This document shows positions 35,695 through 43,849 of a stretch of DNA of 64,000 bases, piece after piece. Position numbers and translations under genes: made by a program. How positions within the stretch are numbered: position 1 is the stretch's first letter; each line of letters opens with the position of its first letter. Location: the NCBI RefSeq assembly GCF_029433095.1, contig NZ_JARNTX010000005.1, positions 62,001 to 126,000 of the forward strand, in the 5' to 3' direction. Source of the stretch: Hymenobacter sp. YC55. Its GTDB lineage: Bacteria > Bacteroidota > Bacteroidia > Cytophagales > Hymenobacteraceae. The notes under the pieces are model-generated. The model saw only the letters and a program-made list of their open reading frames with translations. It did not search any database and was not told where the DNA came from.

Positions 35695-35727
35695 CTTCTA
35701 GTGGCGAGTTAGCTCTGCTGCTTGGCT
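35676..35727. terminator. 21-bp perfect hairpin at the end of the anti-sigma gene
   Basis: The arms 35676-35696 and 35707-35727 are exact reverse complements, loop 10. The left arm overlaps the stop codon of the anti-sigma gene. It lies before the convergent GAF gene and can end both transcripts, though no T-run follows. Confidence 0.75.
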
Positions 35728-35737
35728 ACTATCCTTG

Positions 35738-36445
35738 TTAAGCAAAGTATTGGGGCCGGTTTAGATGATGCCGAATCAAATGCGTTAGCTCGTGGGCTTC
35801 CTGCCCGATAGCAGGCTTGTTGTCGAGGCCAGGAGCACCGTCCTCCGCACCAATAGTAGTCCGTTTGGCTAAAGCCTGCATCCACTGGATACTTTCCACG
35901 ATGGTAGAGTAAACCTGGGCGTCCTCAGCAGGCGCGTTACACTTCTGCTGCGCTGTGGCCCGGTAGAGGTCAAGCAAGGACTCCACTAAACGAGCGAATT
36001 GCTCTAATAAAGTCTGGTCGGTAGTCAAGAGCTGACGTGGTTGCTGGTCGAGAACGGCCAACACCCCCACGGCTTGATCTTGCGCCGAGCGTAGCGGCAT
36101 GCCGGCATAAAAGCGGAGCCCTAAGGCATCTATCTTTTGCGTATTGATACGCAAACACGGCTCCTGCCGCAGGTCCGGAAAAATGGTGGCGGTTTGCTGC
36201 GCAACAGCTACCGAGCAAAGTGTAAAATTGTGCGGTAGGCGTTCGGCCCCACTCCAACCTGTGGTGTGCTTAAACCAGACCGTTTCGTCTTCAAGCAGCG
36301 AAATAAAAGCAATGGGCACTTTGCATAGACGAGCCGCGAGCAACACAAGCTCATCAAATACTTGTTCCTCTACATTGCCAAGTTGCTGGTACGGGGGCAA
36401 CGTTGCGTGAAAGGCTGATCCTTCAGCTGATGATAGCATACTCAT
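35738..36445 (-). CDS. GAF-domain protein
   Basis: 235 residues from ATG 36445. Residues about 25-170 are a GAF domain in the Bacteroidota form: EEQVFDELVLLAARLCKVPIAFISLLEDETVWFKHTTGW, then FTLCSVAVAQQTATIFPDLRQEPCLRIN, LRFYAGMPLRSAQDQAVGVLAVLDQQPR and QTLLEQFARLVESLLDLYR. The C-terminal about 65 residues match nothing I know. GAF domains bind small ligands or tetrapyrroles in signalling. There is no kinase, cyclase or HTH in this chain, so it is a stand-alone sensor or adaptor with a partner elsewhere. It is monocistronic and surrounded by AT-rich DNA. Confidence 0.85.
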   Translation of the reverse strand: MSMLSSAEGSAFHATLPPYQQLGNVEEQVFDELVLLAARLCKVPIAFISLLEDETVWFKHTTGWSGAERLPHNFTLCSVAVAQQTATIFPDLRQEPCLRINTQKIDALGLRFYAGMPLRSAQDQAVGVLAVLDQQPRQLLTTDQTLLEQFARLVESLLDLYRATAQQKCNAPAEDAQVYSTIVESIQWMQALAKRTTIGAEDGAPGLDNKPAIGQEAHELTHLIRHHLNRPQYFA

Positions 36446-37000
36446 AGCAAAGACTATATAATGATAAGCAAAGTGAATATACCGACATTTATTATAAAAA
36501 AGCTACAACCCCGATTATATAATATCACTATTCTATATTCCTATTCTTACATCCATAAGTGATACAAGAAATGCTAACCTGCTTTGTATCGGTATAGCAT
36601 TGCTCCTTACTGTCGAGGTTAAAAACAGGTGTTTCTTTTCATCAGAGGACACTATCCTGCCAGCAAGAGCCCGCTACATAACGAGAATATCGTTGTCTCA
36701 CTAACTTATTTTGTATAAGATTTTATGCTAATTCTGGCATAAAAACCAGTGCTACAGTTGTGCTTCCAAGCTGCTCTTTTAGCCGTCGTTCGTATGCAGT
36801 ACTGACGAGTAAGTACTGTCTAGCTAAATGGTTGGGCTTTCTTACCTCTCACGTTGCCACCCAAAGCTGAAGCATACTGGCTGTAGCAGCAAGCTCAACT
36901 AGAGCAATTTCAGCTCATCAACACCACGGCGAATTCTTGCGTAAAGCTCAGCAAGGAATTTAAACTATTCCTGGCTTACCTCCGACCCAAGAATTCTCAC
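36446..37000. other. 555-base AT-rich gap
   Basis: Between the divergent GAF gene and the GntA-like gene. AT-rich, with A/T runs at 36450-36540. It must contain both promoters, but no exact TAnnTTTG box was found at a useful distance. No gene or RNA is seen. Confidence 0.5.
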
Positions 37001-37693
37001 ATGCCTGACGTTCAAAACAATATATACAGTGACGAATATCTTTCTTTTATAAATCAGAAGGATTTCCCGTGCGTAGTCGCCAAGACCGCACTCACTTTTA
37101 ATCAGCTCCACTACATGGTGGTTGACCACCTCGCTTGCCCTAAGGATGACACCGACATTCTGGAGTTCATCTACGACTTTGTGGACACCTACCGGCAAGC
37201 TGAAAAGCCCTATCATAGTGCGGCCATCATCTTTAAAGGTCCAACAGTGCCCGACGAAGTATTGTTTGAAGAGTTGTTCTGGCAGCGCATGCAGGCCCTC
37301 TCCAATCTTGATGCCCAGCGCTATGGGTACGACCGGCGCGTAGTTGCCGACCCCAACTCGGCTAATTTTAGCTTTAGCCTCAAGGAGGAAGCCTTTTTTG
37401 TGATTGGGCTGCACCCTGGTAGTTCACGGCCCGCCCGCCGGTTCAAGTATCCAACACTGGTATTCAATGCCCACGCGCAGTTCGAGCAGTTGCGCACAAA
37501 CGGCCGCTACGATACCATCCGCAACACCATTCGTACCCGCGACATAGCGTACTCAGGCTCTGTCAACCCGATGCTGCACGATTTCGGCGACTCCTCCGAA
37601 GCCTACCAATACAGCGGGAAAGCATATGATCAAGCCTGGAAATGCCCTTTTTTAAGCCAACATGGATCAATTGACCATCATACCGCCGCGTAG
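37001..37693 (+). CDS. GntA-like (YqcI/YcgG family) heme-dependent N-hydroxylase
   Basis: 230 residues from ATG 37001. The YqcI/YcgG family is recognised from FPCVVAKTAL (about 22-31), the LFEELFWQRMQAL helix, DPNSANFSFSL (about 117-127), GLHPGSSRPARRF (136-148), PTLVFNAHAQFEQLR, and the C-terminal KCPF (214-217). Characterised members are heme-dependent oxygenases that N-hydroxylate guanidino groups of arginine-like substrates (GntA in guanitoxin synthesis and related natural-product enzymes). His138 and His193 are candidate heme contacts, by position only. It overlaps the next gene, a DUF1989 protein, by 32 bases, so the two act together. The substrate here is unknown. Confidence 0.85.
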   Translation: MPDVQNNIYSDEYLSFINQKDFPCVVAKTALTFNQLHYMVVDHLACPKDDTDILEFIYDFVDTYRQAEKPYHSAAIIFKGPTVPDEVLFEELFWQRMQALSNLDAQRYGYDRRVVADPNSANFSFSLKEEAFFVIGLHPGSSRPARRFKYPTLVFNAHAQFEQLRTNGRYDTIRNTIRTRDIAYSGSVNPMLHDFGDSSEAYQYSGKAYDQAWKCPFLSQHGSIDHHTAA

Positions 37694-38252
37694 CGGCACC
37701 GCATTCATTCTGCGCCAAGGCCAGCGCCTTAAAGTGGTTGACATAGAAGGCGAGCAAGTCTCTGATTTCGTCTGCTATAGCCTCGCCGACAAAGCCGAGT
37801 ATCTTTCCTCGGGGCGTACCATTGATTATGCCGAGACTATCTTTCTGACCAAGGGGCACCCCTTCTACTCTAACCGCAGCAACATCATGTTCGAGCTGGT
37901 GGAAGACACAGTAGGGCGCCACGATTTTTTGCTCACGCCCTGTAGTGCCGACACGTTCCGCATTATCTACGGCCACACGCATCCACACCGTGGCTGCTTC
38001 GGCAACCTTTGCGAGGCATTGCAGGAGTACGGCATTAGTCCTGACACTATTCCGATCTGCTTCAACATCTTCATGCACGTAACCGTGGACGGGGAAACGG
38101 GGAAAGTGGACGTGCTTCCTCCTAAAAGCAAAGCCGGCGACTACGTAATACTAGAAGCCAAAACAGATTTGCTGGTTGGGATGACTGCTTGTTCGGCCGA
38201 GATGTCCAACAACTATTCTTTCAAGCCCATTGGCTATCAAATTCTAGAATAA
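37662..38252 (+). CDS. DUF1989 (urea carboxylase-associated) family protein
   Basis: 196 residues from ATG 37662, starting inside the end of the GntA-like gene. DUF1989 is seen as IIPPRSGTAFILRQGQRLKVVDIEGEQVSDFVCYSLAD (about 6-43), RTIDYAETIFLTKGHPFYSNR, LLTPCSADTFRIIYGHTHPHRGCFGNL (about 91-116), and a closing DYVILEAKTDLLVGMTACSAEM. Cys94, His109 and Cys112 are candidate metal ligands. Two DUF1989 proteins, CgdA and CgdB, form carboxyguanidine deiminase in guanidine breakdown, which links the family to guanidino chemistry. Paired with an arginine/guanidino N-hydroxylase, this protein may process the hydroxylated product. That is inference. A large hairpin follows the gene. Confidence 0.85.
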   Translation: MDQLTIIPPRSGTAFILRQGQRLKVVDIEGEQVSDFVCYSLADKAEYLSSGRTIDYAETIFLTKGHPFYSNRSNIMFELVEDTVGRHDFLLTPCSADTFRIIYGHTHPHRGCFGNLCEALQEYGISPDTIPICFNIFMHVTVDGETGKVDVLPPKSKAGDYVILEAKTDLLVGMTACSAEMSNNYSFKPIGYQILE

Positions 38253-38375
38253 CGCAAGCAATGCGTCGATGCTTTGCGAGTAGATAGTAGCTAATGCTGT
38301 TGAGTGTACTCCCTCTTGAAGTTACCTGCATCTCCCCCTTTCTAGAGTTTTCACATCAGCATTCACCCTTAAGGC

Positions 38376-38427
38376 AACCCCCTCTTTCTTAACGCTAGTA
38401 ATTCAACTAGCTATGAAAGAGGGGGTT
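38376..38427 (+). terminator. Two-step hairpin terminator after the DUF1989 gene
   Basis: An outer 13-bp stem (38376-38388 with 38415-38427) encloses an inner 6-bp stem (38394-38399 with 38406-38411). TACTTTG follows. It lies 124 bases after the DUF1989 stop. Confidence 0.75.
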
Positions 38428-38775
38428 ACTTTGTGTTAATAGAAATTAGTCCATCTATATAATATTATATAATATACGTCCTAGACAGGGACTATTTAGT
38501 CTATACGTATAAACATTTATACATACTTACGTACGTATTTACAGTTGAATGTGGGGCACAAAAAAGGTTACGTATAAAATCTTGTTCATCGGTTGTGAAA
38601 GATTAGGCGATTTCAAGATATGATTATACATTAGGGCGAACATAGGTGCTGCTCGTTTTTGAACATTAGCATGCAATAACTTGAGGCACACTATATTGAC
38701 CTAATAAAGTATAGAACATTTTGCATTCTATACTTCTCGCCAACCTTCCTTTCCCCAAAACCAAAAACAGTACTT
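38428..38775. other. AT-rich promoter region of the metallopeptidase gene
   Basis: 348 non-coding bases, with repeats of TATAATA type near 38455-38475 and the palindrome TACGTACGTA at 38528-38537. A 10-bp inverted repeat close to the gene is listed separately. Confidence 0.5.
38707..38735. promoter_or_regulatory. 10-bp inverted repeat, candidate operator
   Basis: The arms AAGTATAGAA (38707-38716) and TTCTATACTT (38726-38735) are perfect, spacer 9. The repeat ends 40 bases before the ATG of the lipoprotein metallopeptidase, where an operator or leader hairpin would lie. Confidence 0.5.
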
Positions 38776-39912
38776 ATGAAGCACCTCAAACTCCTGTCGG
38801 CATCCCTTGCCCTGTCATTTACCGTATTAACGGGTTGCCAAAAGGAAACTGATAGTACGCTCGAGCCTAACGCAGCAAGCCAATCAACCCAGCAAAATGC
38901 TACGGCACTTGAGGGAACACTAGATCCTACTTTAACACAATTACTGAAATCGGACCCTCAGTTCCGAGACATGGTTCGCCGGGCATTGGCCTTGGAACCA
39001 ACCCCTTGCGACGACGACACGCCATTGAACCAATGGCTTGGCACGCAACTAACTGATTGGACTCCTGGAGCTCGCACGGCTGTCAATAGCACTGCTATGA
39101 CTAACCTGCCTACCTACGACGCTTTGTTGTATGAAAACAGCCCCCAAAACCAGTATTTCGGTCCAAATGGGGAGTACACCCAACGGCTAACCAAAGCATT
39201 CAAAGATTTACAGCGCTTCTGGAATATCGAGTCGGAGGACATCGTGCTGGTTGCTATGCATGGAAACATGCTGCAAAACCGGGAAAAGCTAATCCGGACG
39301 TATGTGAATGCTTACGGCTTGAGCAATGCTAGTGCAGCCATCTATGCCGACCGCGTTATCAATGCGCTTAAGACCTACCCTGAGTTGAGAAATGGTAACC
39401 ACCCCATTTTCACCTTCAACGCTTTTGCCTTAGAAGGCTTTACGGAAGAGCCATTTGGCACAATCCCGGATAAGATTGTGATGGGCGACGGAATTATGCA
39501 AGCGTACACGGCTATCGGCTATAATGACGTTGCGCCTCAAGCCATTCTGGCTCACGAATTTGGCCACCAGGTTCAATTCCAATTGAAGCTGTTCCCAGAG
39601 GGCCCAAGCACTCCAGAAGGCACTCGCAGAACAGAGCTCATGGCAGATGCTTATTCGGCCTATTACCTCTCGCATGCGAGAGGAGCAGCCATGCAGTGGA
39701 AGCGCGTTCAGCAGTTCTTGCAAGTGTTCGTAAACATCGGAGACTGCTCGTTCACCAGCACCGGCCACCACGGGACGCCGACCCAACGCCTAGCGGCTGC
39801 ACAGTGGGGATATGAACTGGCCAACAACGCTCAGAAGCAAGGTCATATTCTTTCTGCTCAAGAATTCGCTAGCCTGTTCGAAGTAGAACTGCCCCGTCTA
39901 GTTACCATGTAG
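38776..39912 (+). CDS. Lipoprotein with HExxH zinc-metallopeptidase motif
   Basis: 378 residues from ATG 38776. Lipoprotein signal: LTGC lipobox, Cys21. After a Ser/Gln/Thr-rich linker comes a predicted helical N-terminal half, then the zinc motif HEFGH (260-264) in ILAHEFGHQVQFQLKL. TELMADAYSAYYLSH follows, whose Glu287 is the probable third ligand, as in YpfJ-like neutral zinc metallopeptidases (HEVGH...ELQAD). Later GHHGTPTQRLAAAQWGYELA is a typical ending of this type. It is probably a surface or periplasmic protease; the substrate is unknown. It is monocistronic, with an inverted repeat before it and a strong terminator after it. Confidence 0.75.
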   Translation: MKHLKLLSASLALSFTVLTGCQKETDSTLEPNAASQSTQQNATALEGTLDPTLTQLLKSDPQFRDMVRRALALEPTPCDDDTPLNQWLGTQLTDWTPGARTAVNSTAMTNLPTYDALLYENSPQNQYFGPNGEYTQRLTKAFKDLQRFWNIESEDIVLVAMHGNMLQNREKLIRTYVNAYGLSNASAAIYADRVINALKTYPELRNGNHPIFTFNAFALEGFTEEPFGTIPDKIVMGDGIMQAYTAIGYNDVAPQAILAHEFGHQVQFQLKLFPEGPSTPEGTRRTELMADAYSAYYLSHARGAAMQWKRVQQFLQVFVNIGDCSFTSTGHHGTPTQRLAAAQWGYELANNAQKQGHILSAQEFASLFEVELPRLVTM

Positions 39913-39931
39913 ACCATCTTATTGAACAACC

Positions 39932-39964
39932 AAAAAAGGGTGACTATACAGTCACCCTTTTTTT
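39932..39964 (+). terminator. Intrinsic terminator after the metallopeptidase gene
   Basis: A 13-bp stem (39932-39944 with 39951-39963) around a 6-base loop, A6 before and T7 after. Textbook form. Confidence 0.93.
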
Positions 39965-40174
39965 ATGCTTATACAGCTCAGCTTTTCGAGTTGACTTGCT
40001 ACCACATAAGTAGTTCAGCGAAGTTCAGGCGAGTAGCAACTGGGGCTAACTGCTTTCCTGCATCCATAAGACGATAGCAGCACGCCTTTCCTACTTGCTT
40101 ACATTCAAACAAGCCCATAGGGAATGCACTTGGCAAAAAGGGATTTTTGCACATCGTGTTGCTTTTCAGGCTAC

Positions 40175-40182
40175 TAGCTTTG
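40175..40182 (+). promoter_or_regulatory. Minus-7 promoter box (TAGCTTTG)
   Basis: An exact TAnnTTTG match 64 bases before the ATG of the ABM-like gene. A TTTG at 40146-40149 is somewhat too far upstream for a standard minus-33 element, so only the box is claimed. Confidence 0.4.
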
Positions 40183-40246
40183 ATTTGAAAGGCGGGCTTA
40201 CGGAACAAAGCCGCGCCAGTTGATCTATCATCAAATCTTAGTGACT

Positions 40247-40555
40247 ATGATTGCTCGCTTATGGCATGGAGCCGTTCCTGAACTACAGGCGGAAGCCTAT
40301 TATCAGTACCTATTGCGCACGGGCTTAGCCGACTACCAGCACACTCCGGGCAACCGGGGCGTAACCGTCCTACGCCGCGTGCAAGATGGAATAGCGCATT
40401 TTCAGCTTCTTACTTTTTGGGAGTCGTACGAGGCTATCCAGGCCTTCGCTGGTCCGGCTTACGAGCAAGCTCGCTACTACCCCGAAGATACAGCCTACTT
40501 GCTGGAAATGGAGCCTTACGTGACGCACTACGAAGTCCTGCCGATACCAGGATAA
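40247..40555 (+). CDS. Antibiotic biosynthesis monooxygenase (ABM)-like protein
   Basis: 102 residues from ATG 40247; the longer frame would need a TTG nine codons upstream. A dimeric alpha/beta-barrel fold is suggested by MIARLWHGAVPELQAEAYYQYLLRTGLADYQHTPGNRGVTVLRRVQDGIAHFQLLTFWESYEAIQAFAG: strand, helix, strand, strand, with the TFWES turn common in ABM and DUF4286-type proteins. Such proteins range from heme-degrading or quinone monooxygenases to proteins of no known reaction. No active-site residue can be named here. It is a single gene, convergent with the PKD protein of the fructan locus, with a promoter box upstream. Confidence 0.7.
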   Translation: MIARLWHGAVPELQAEAYYQYLLRTGLADYQHTPGNRGVTVLRRVQDGIAHFQLLTFWESYEAIQAFAGPAYEQARYYPEDTAYLLEMEPYVTHYEVLPIPG

Positions 40556-40592
40556 ACAATCTGGTTTTGTGCCAGCAAAACAAACCGCATGC

Positions 40593-41726
40593 TTATTTAA
40601 GGACAACCTCCCACACTTTCGACATGCGCGAACTGCCGGCCGGACCTTCCACGGTCAGCACCACGATGTAATTACCAGCCTTCTGGTACTGATGCACCGG
40701 GCTTTGCTCCTTGGACGTAGTGCCGTCGCCAAAATCCCATTGCCAGCGCGTAACCGTGCCTTGGCTGTCGTCGTGGAAGGTCACTTGCCGCCGCGCCATG
40801 TCCGTAACCAGGAACGACCATTGGGCTTGCAGCTTCGGCTGGTACTTGGCGTCTAGCGGCATGAGAGTGAAAACGGTACCCAAGCTGGAATTGCCGTACA
40901 TCTTGTGGTTTTTCGACAGATTCCAGAAGCCCTTCTTGGTTTCGTCTTTCACGTCGTCGTAGTCGATTACCGCCCAAGTCAGCCCGATTTTCTTGTTGTC
41001 CGTTAGTACCGATTCTACGGCGCGCGCTGGTCCTTCGGCACCGGCGTAGTCGAAGGGCGTAATCCAGAACTCGGCCACGAGCTTGCCCGACCCACCCGGC
41101 TTGAACTGGTAGGAATAGGCAATGTTGGCGTACGGCAGCCGCTTAATCCAAGGCTGGCTGCCCCAAGCCAGCGCCCAATCTTTGCCCACAGCGGGCGTGA
41201 AAATATGGTAGTTCTGGGCATGGACCCCGTGAAACGACACGAACCGGTCCCACAGCGGCAGCGTCTGGTTGGGATGCTGCTCGGCAATAAGCGGCCCGCC
41301 GGACAAGTCGCCGTCCACAACGAGTTCAAACGTGTCGTTGTGGAGGCCGGGCAGCGTGAAGTCCCAATAGTCGTCGTAGGCTTCATACAGGACGTAAAGC
41401 CGGTTCAGGCCCTTCACCCAGGCCACCCGCACTTTCACATCGAGGTTCTTGGGGTCCGGGGCGGGGTAATGCTTGGAGTCGTCCCACAGTTGGTCGGTGC
41501 CCACAACGTATTCGCTCGGGAAGCTGGCCCAATCATCCACTTGGCCGTCGATGCGCGGTATCATGTCGGCCGGAAACTGGTAGACTTTGTAGCCCCAATC
41601 TTCCTGCGCATATGCGGTAGGCCCCAAACCAAGCAACACTAGCAGGCAACACGCCAATCGACACCAGTTGCCGGAGAAGACTGATACGGGGCGGCAACGC
41701 AGATGCAAACGACAAGTTGTTTTCAT
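40593..41726 (-). CDS. Secreted CBM9-like/PKD-domain protein
   Basis: 377 residues from ATG 41726. A long signal peptide ends near TAYAQED. Residues about 48-290 look like a CBM9-like (DOMON-related) carbohydrate-binding domain: PRIDGQVDDWASFPSEYVVG, VKVRVAWVKGLNRLYVLYEAYDDYWDF, DTFELVVDGD, VAEFWITPFDYAG. A C-terminal PKD domain follows, with RWQWDFGDGTTSKEQSPVHQYQKAGNY (about 326-352). No catalytic motif is visible. It lies 254 bases downstream of GH32 on the same strand, so it is probably the last member of the fructan locus and may bind polymer at the surface. No T9SS tail or lipobox is seen, so final location is uncertain. Confidence 0.75.
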   Translation of the reverse strand: MKTTCRLHLRCRPVSVFSGNWCRLACCLLVLLGLGPTAYAQEDWGYKVYQFPADMIPRIDGQVDDWASFPSEYVVGTDQLWDDSKHYPAPDPKNLDVKVRVAWVKGLNRLYVLYEAYDDYWDFTLPGLHNDTFELVVDGDLSGGPLIAEQHPNQTLPLWDRFVSFHGVHAQNYHIFTPAVGKDWALAWGSQPWIKRLPYANIAYSYQFKPGGSGKLVAEFWITPFDYAGAEGPARAVESVLTDNKKIGLTWAVIDYDDVKDETKKGFWNLSKNHKMYGNSSLGTVFTLMPLDAKYQPKLQAQWSFLVTDMARRQVTFHDDSQGTVTRWQWDFGDGTTSKEQSPVHQYQKAGNYIVVLTVEGPAGSSRMSKVWEVVLK

Positions 41727-41980
41727 ACCCTTGGGCGGCTAGTGCAACCTCCCTCCTACCCATCGGCAAGCCTAAAAGCAGGAGAAAGTCTTGGTCTTGA
41801 CAGACAAGGTGCTAAGATAGGAGCACCCAACTGTTTTGAATGGACAGTTTAGGAGTAGCCTATACTTTTATTGGCTCGCCCATCCAGCCAGCGGTGCTAC
41901 CCTTACTGGTTGGAAAAGACGAGCCAACAAATTAAAGCAGACCATTGAACTGCTACTGCTCAGCCGTGCAGGCAAAGGCG

Positions 41981-43501
41981 TTACTTGACCGCCAAAGCTG
42001 GCTTGGCGCAGTCCAACTGTGTGATTACCAGGCCTGAGCTTGACTTTAGCTTAAGCGTGTTGAGCACCTCGTTAGGAAAAAACAGCTCGGTCAAGACAGT
42101 TAGCCCGTTATCGGCAAACAGTTCCACTGAGGTGCCGTCGAAGAGCATAGTAATATCGGCAGCCGGCGTGGTAGCGTAGCGGGGCGCAGCATGGCGGCCG
42201 GGAAATTTGGTGCTGAAGCTGCTATTGCCGGCTTTGCTGCGGTCCACGTAGTACTCGTTGGCTTTTTTATCGTAGCCAATCACCAATTCCTCGCCGCGCG
42301 AATTGGAGAGTACCAGCGCGAAATCGGTGAGCTGCTTGGTGCTAAGCTTGAGTTGGAGCTTGTCGCCGGGGTTGGGCAAGCGGCTGCTTAAATCCAGTTC
42401 CTGGCTCACCGTTAAGTTCTGCAGCGTCACGCGGCCGGCTTGCATCAGCTGGCTTACTTCCTTCACGGGCTGCGACGTCAAATACACGCTTGTGCCTACT
42501 TTACGCAGGGCTAGCTCGCGGGGCACTGTCATGGCGTTGCGCCAGGGCGAGGTAGGCACTTGGTTGGCGTACTCCCAGTTGCTCATCCAGCCCTGAAAGA
42601 TGCGTCGGTTGCCCGTGTTGCCGTAGGTGACGCCGGCGTAATCGTCTTTGCCGTAGTCTACCCACTGGGTTTTCGTGCTGCCAGGCGTGAAGGTCTTGCC
42701 ATCAAACTGCCCCACGAAATACTGCGTGGCCGAGCCGCTGTTGGGGCCGCCGGGGTTGATGCTCACCAGCAGTACCCAATGCGTCTTGCCTTCGAGCGTA
42801 AGCGGGAAAAGGTCGGGGCACTCCCACACGCCGCCATGGGCGCCTAGCTTTTCGCCGAATTCGCTCAGCTTGGTCCAATCCTTCAGGTTCGGCGACGAGT
42901 AGAACGTAATTCGGTCTTTGGTAGCTAGCGTCATCACCCACTTTTTGCCGGCTTCGTACCAGCTCACTTTCGGGTCGCGGAAGTCGGTGATGCCGGGGTT
43001 TTTCAGCACTGGATTTTGGGCGTACTTCTTCCAGGTTTTACCTTCGTCAAGGCTGTAGGCAATGCTTTGGTTTTGGAAGGTTTTGCTGCCGGCTTTCTCG
43101 CCTTTGGGGTCGTGGTGGGTGAAGATGGCCACTAGGGCGTTCTTGCCGAAGCCAGCTGTATTGTTGGCGTCCACTACAGCACTGCCCGAGAAAATATAGC
43201 CTAGGCTGTCGGGGTACAAGGCGATGGGCTGCTCTTGCCAGCTAACCAAGTCCTTGCTGGTGGCGTGGCCCCAGTGCATGGGGCCCCACTCCATGCCGTC
43301 GGGGTAGTGCTGAAAAAACAGGTGGTAGGTGCCGTTGTGGTACACCATCCCATTGGGGTCGTTCATCCACATTTTGGCCGGGCTGAAGTGGTAGGCCGGG
43401 CGGTATTGTAGCGTAGCAGGAGGTATCGGCTTAGTGGTCTGTGCTAGACTGGCATCGAGGAAGCCAAGCAAAGAAAGGGACAGTAGAAGAGCCTTTTTCA
43501 T
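41981..43501 (-). CDS. GH32 fructanase (levanase/inulinase/exo-fructosidase type)
   Basis: 506 residues from ATG 43501. A 23-codon longer frame exists, but the signal peptide MKKALLLSLSLLGFLDASLAQ begins here. The GH32 five-blade propeller is shown by WMNDPNG with nucleophile Asp48, FFQHYPDGMEWGPMHWGHATSKDLVSW, FSGSAVVD, FRDPK with Asp176, and WECPDLF with acid/base Glu227. A C-terminal beta-sandwich follows (FDGTSVELFADNG). It hydrolyses beta-fructosidic bonds in levan, inulin or sucrose. It lies in the fructan locus after the fructokinase, with a palindromic repeat cluster between them. Endo or exo action cannot be told from sequence alone. Confidence 0.96.
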   Translation of the reverse strand: MKKALLLSLSLLGFLDASLAQTTKPIPPATLQYRPAYHFSPAKMWMNDPNGMVYHNGTYHLFFQHYPDGMEWGPMHWGHATSKDLVSWQEQPIALYPDSLGYIFSGSAVVDANNTAGFGKNALVAIFTHHDPKGEKAGSKTFQNQSIAYSLDEGKTWKKYAQNPVLKNPGITDFRDPKVSWYEAGKKWVMTLATKDRITFYSSPNLKDWTKLSEFGEKLGAHGGVWECPDLFPLTLEGKTHWVLLVSINPGGPNSGSATQYFVGQFDGKTFTPGSTKTQWVDYGKDDYAGVTYGNTGNRRIFQGWMSNWEYANQVPTSPWRNAMTVPRELALRKVGTSVYLTSQPVKEVSQLMQAGRVTLQNLTVSQELDLSSRLPNPGDKLQLKLSTKQLTDFALVLSNSRGEELVIGYDKKANEYYVDRSKAGNSSFSTKFPGRHAAPRYATTPAADITMLFDGTSVELFADNGLTVLTELFFPNEVLNTLKLKSSSGLVITQLDCAKPALAVK

Positions 43502-43653
43502 GCGGGTGGGATAGGAAAGTGGTGGGTAATGGTCCAACAAAGGCATAGTTGTCTTCAACAAGCGCAGCATGGACCATACTGGCGCCGCCCAACTGTGCCT
43601 GTCATACTAAGCAAGTAGCAGCATTTAGTAGGCTGACGTTGCTAAACTATATC

Positions 43654-43823
43654 CGTCATGCTGAGCTTGCCGAAGCATCTCGCGTGCTAATACCATGGTG
43701 AAGTTGCAATACCATTGCCCTGCTGAGCATGTGGCGCATCAAGCCAGCGACCGAGGCATCTCGCGTGCTAATGTTGGAATAGTAATCCTGTGTCAGCACG
43801 CGAGATGCTTCGGCTCTACTCGG
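43654..43823. repeat. Dispersed palindromic repeat cluster (locus B)
   Basis: A direct copy (43654-43690) of the GTCATGCTGAGC/CGAAGCATCTCGC unit, a partial direct copy near 43750-43772, and an inverted copy (43791-43823). The sequence GCTGACGTTGCTAAACTA just before the first copy also occurs in the cluster at 15.7 kb, so the repeating unit is longer than the palindrome. It fills the gap between GH32 and the fructokinase gene. Confidence 0.85.
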
Positions 43824-43849
43824 AAGATTTACAGGTATTTAGGGCGCAG

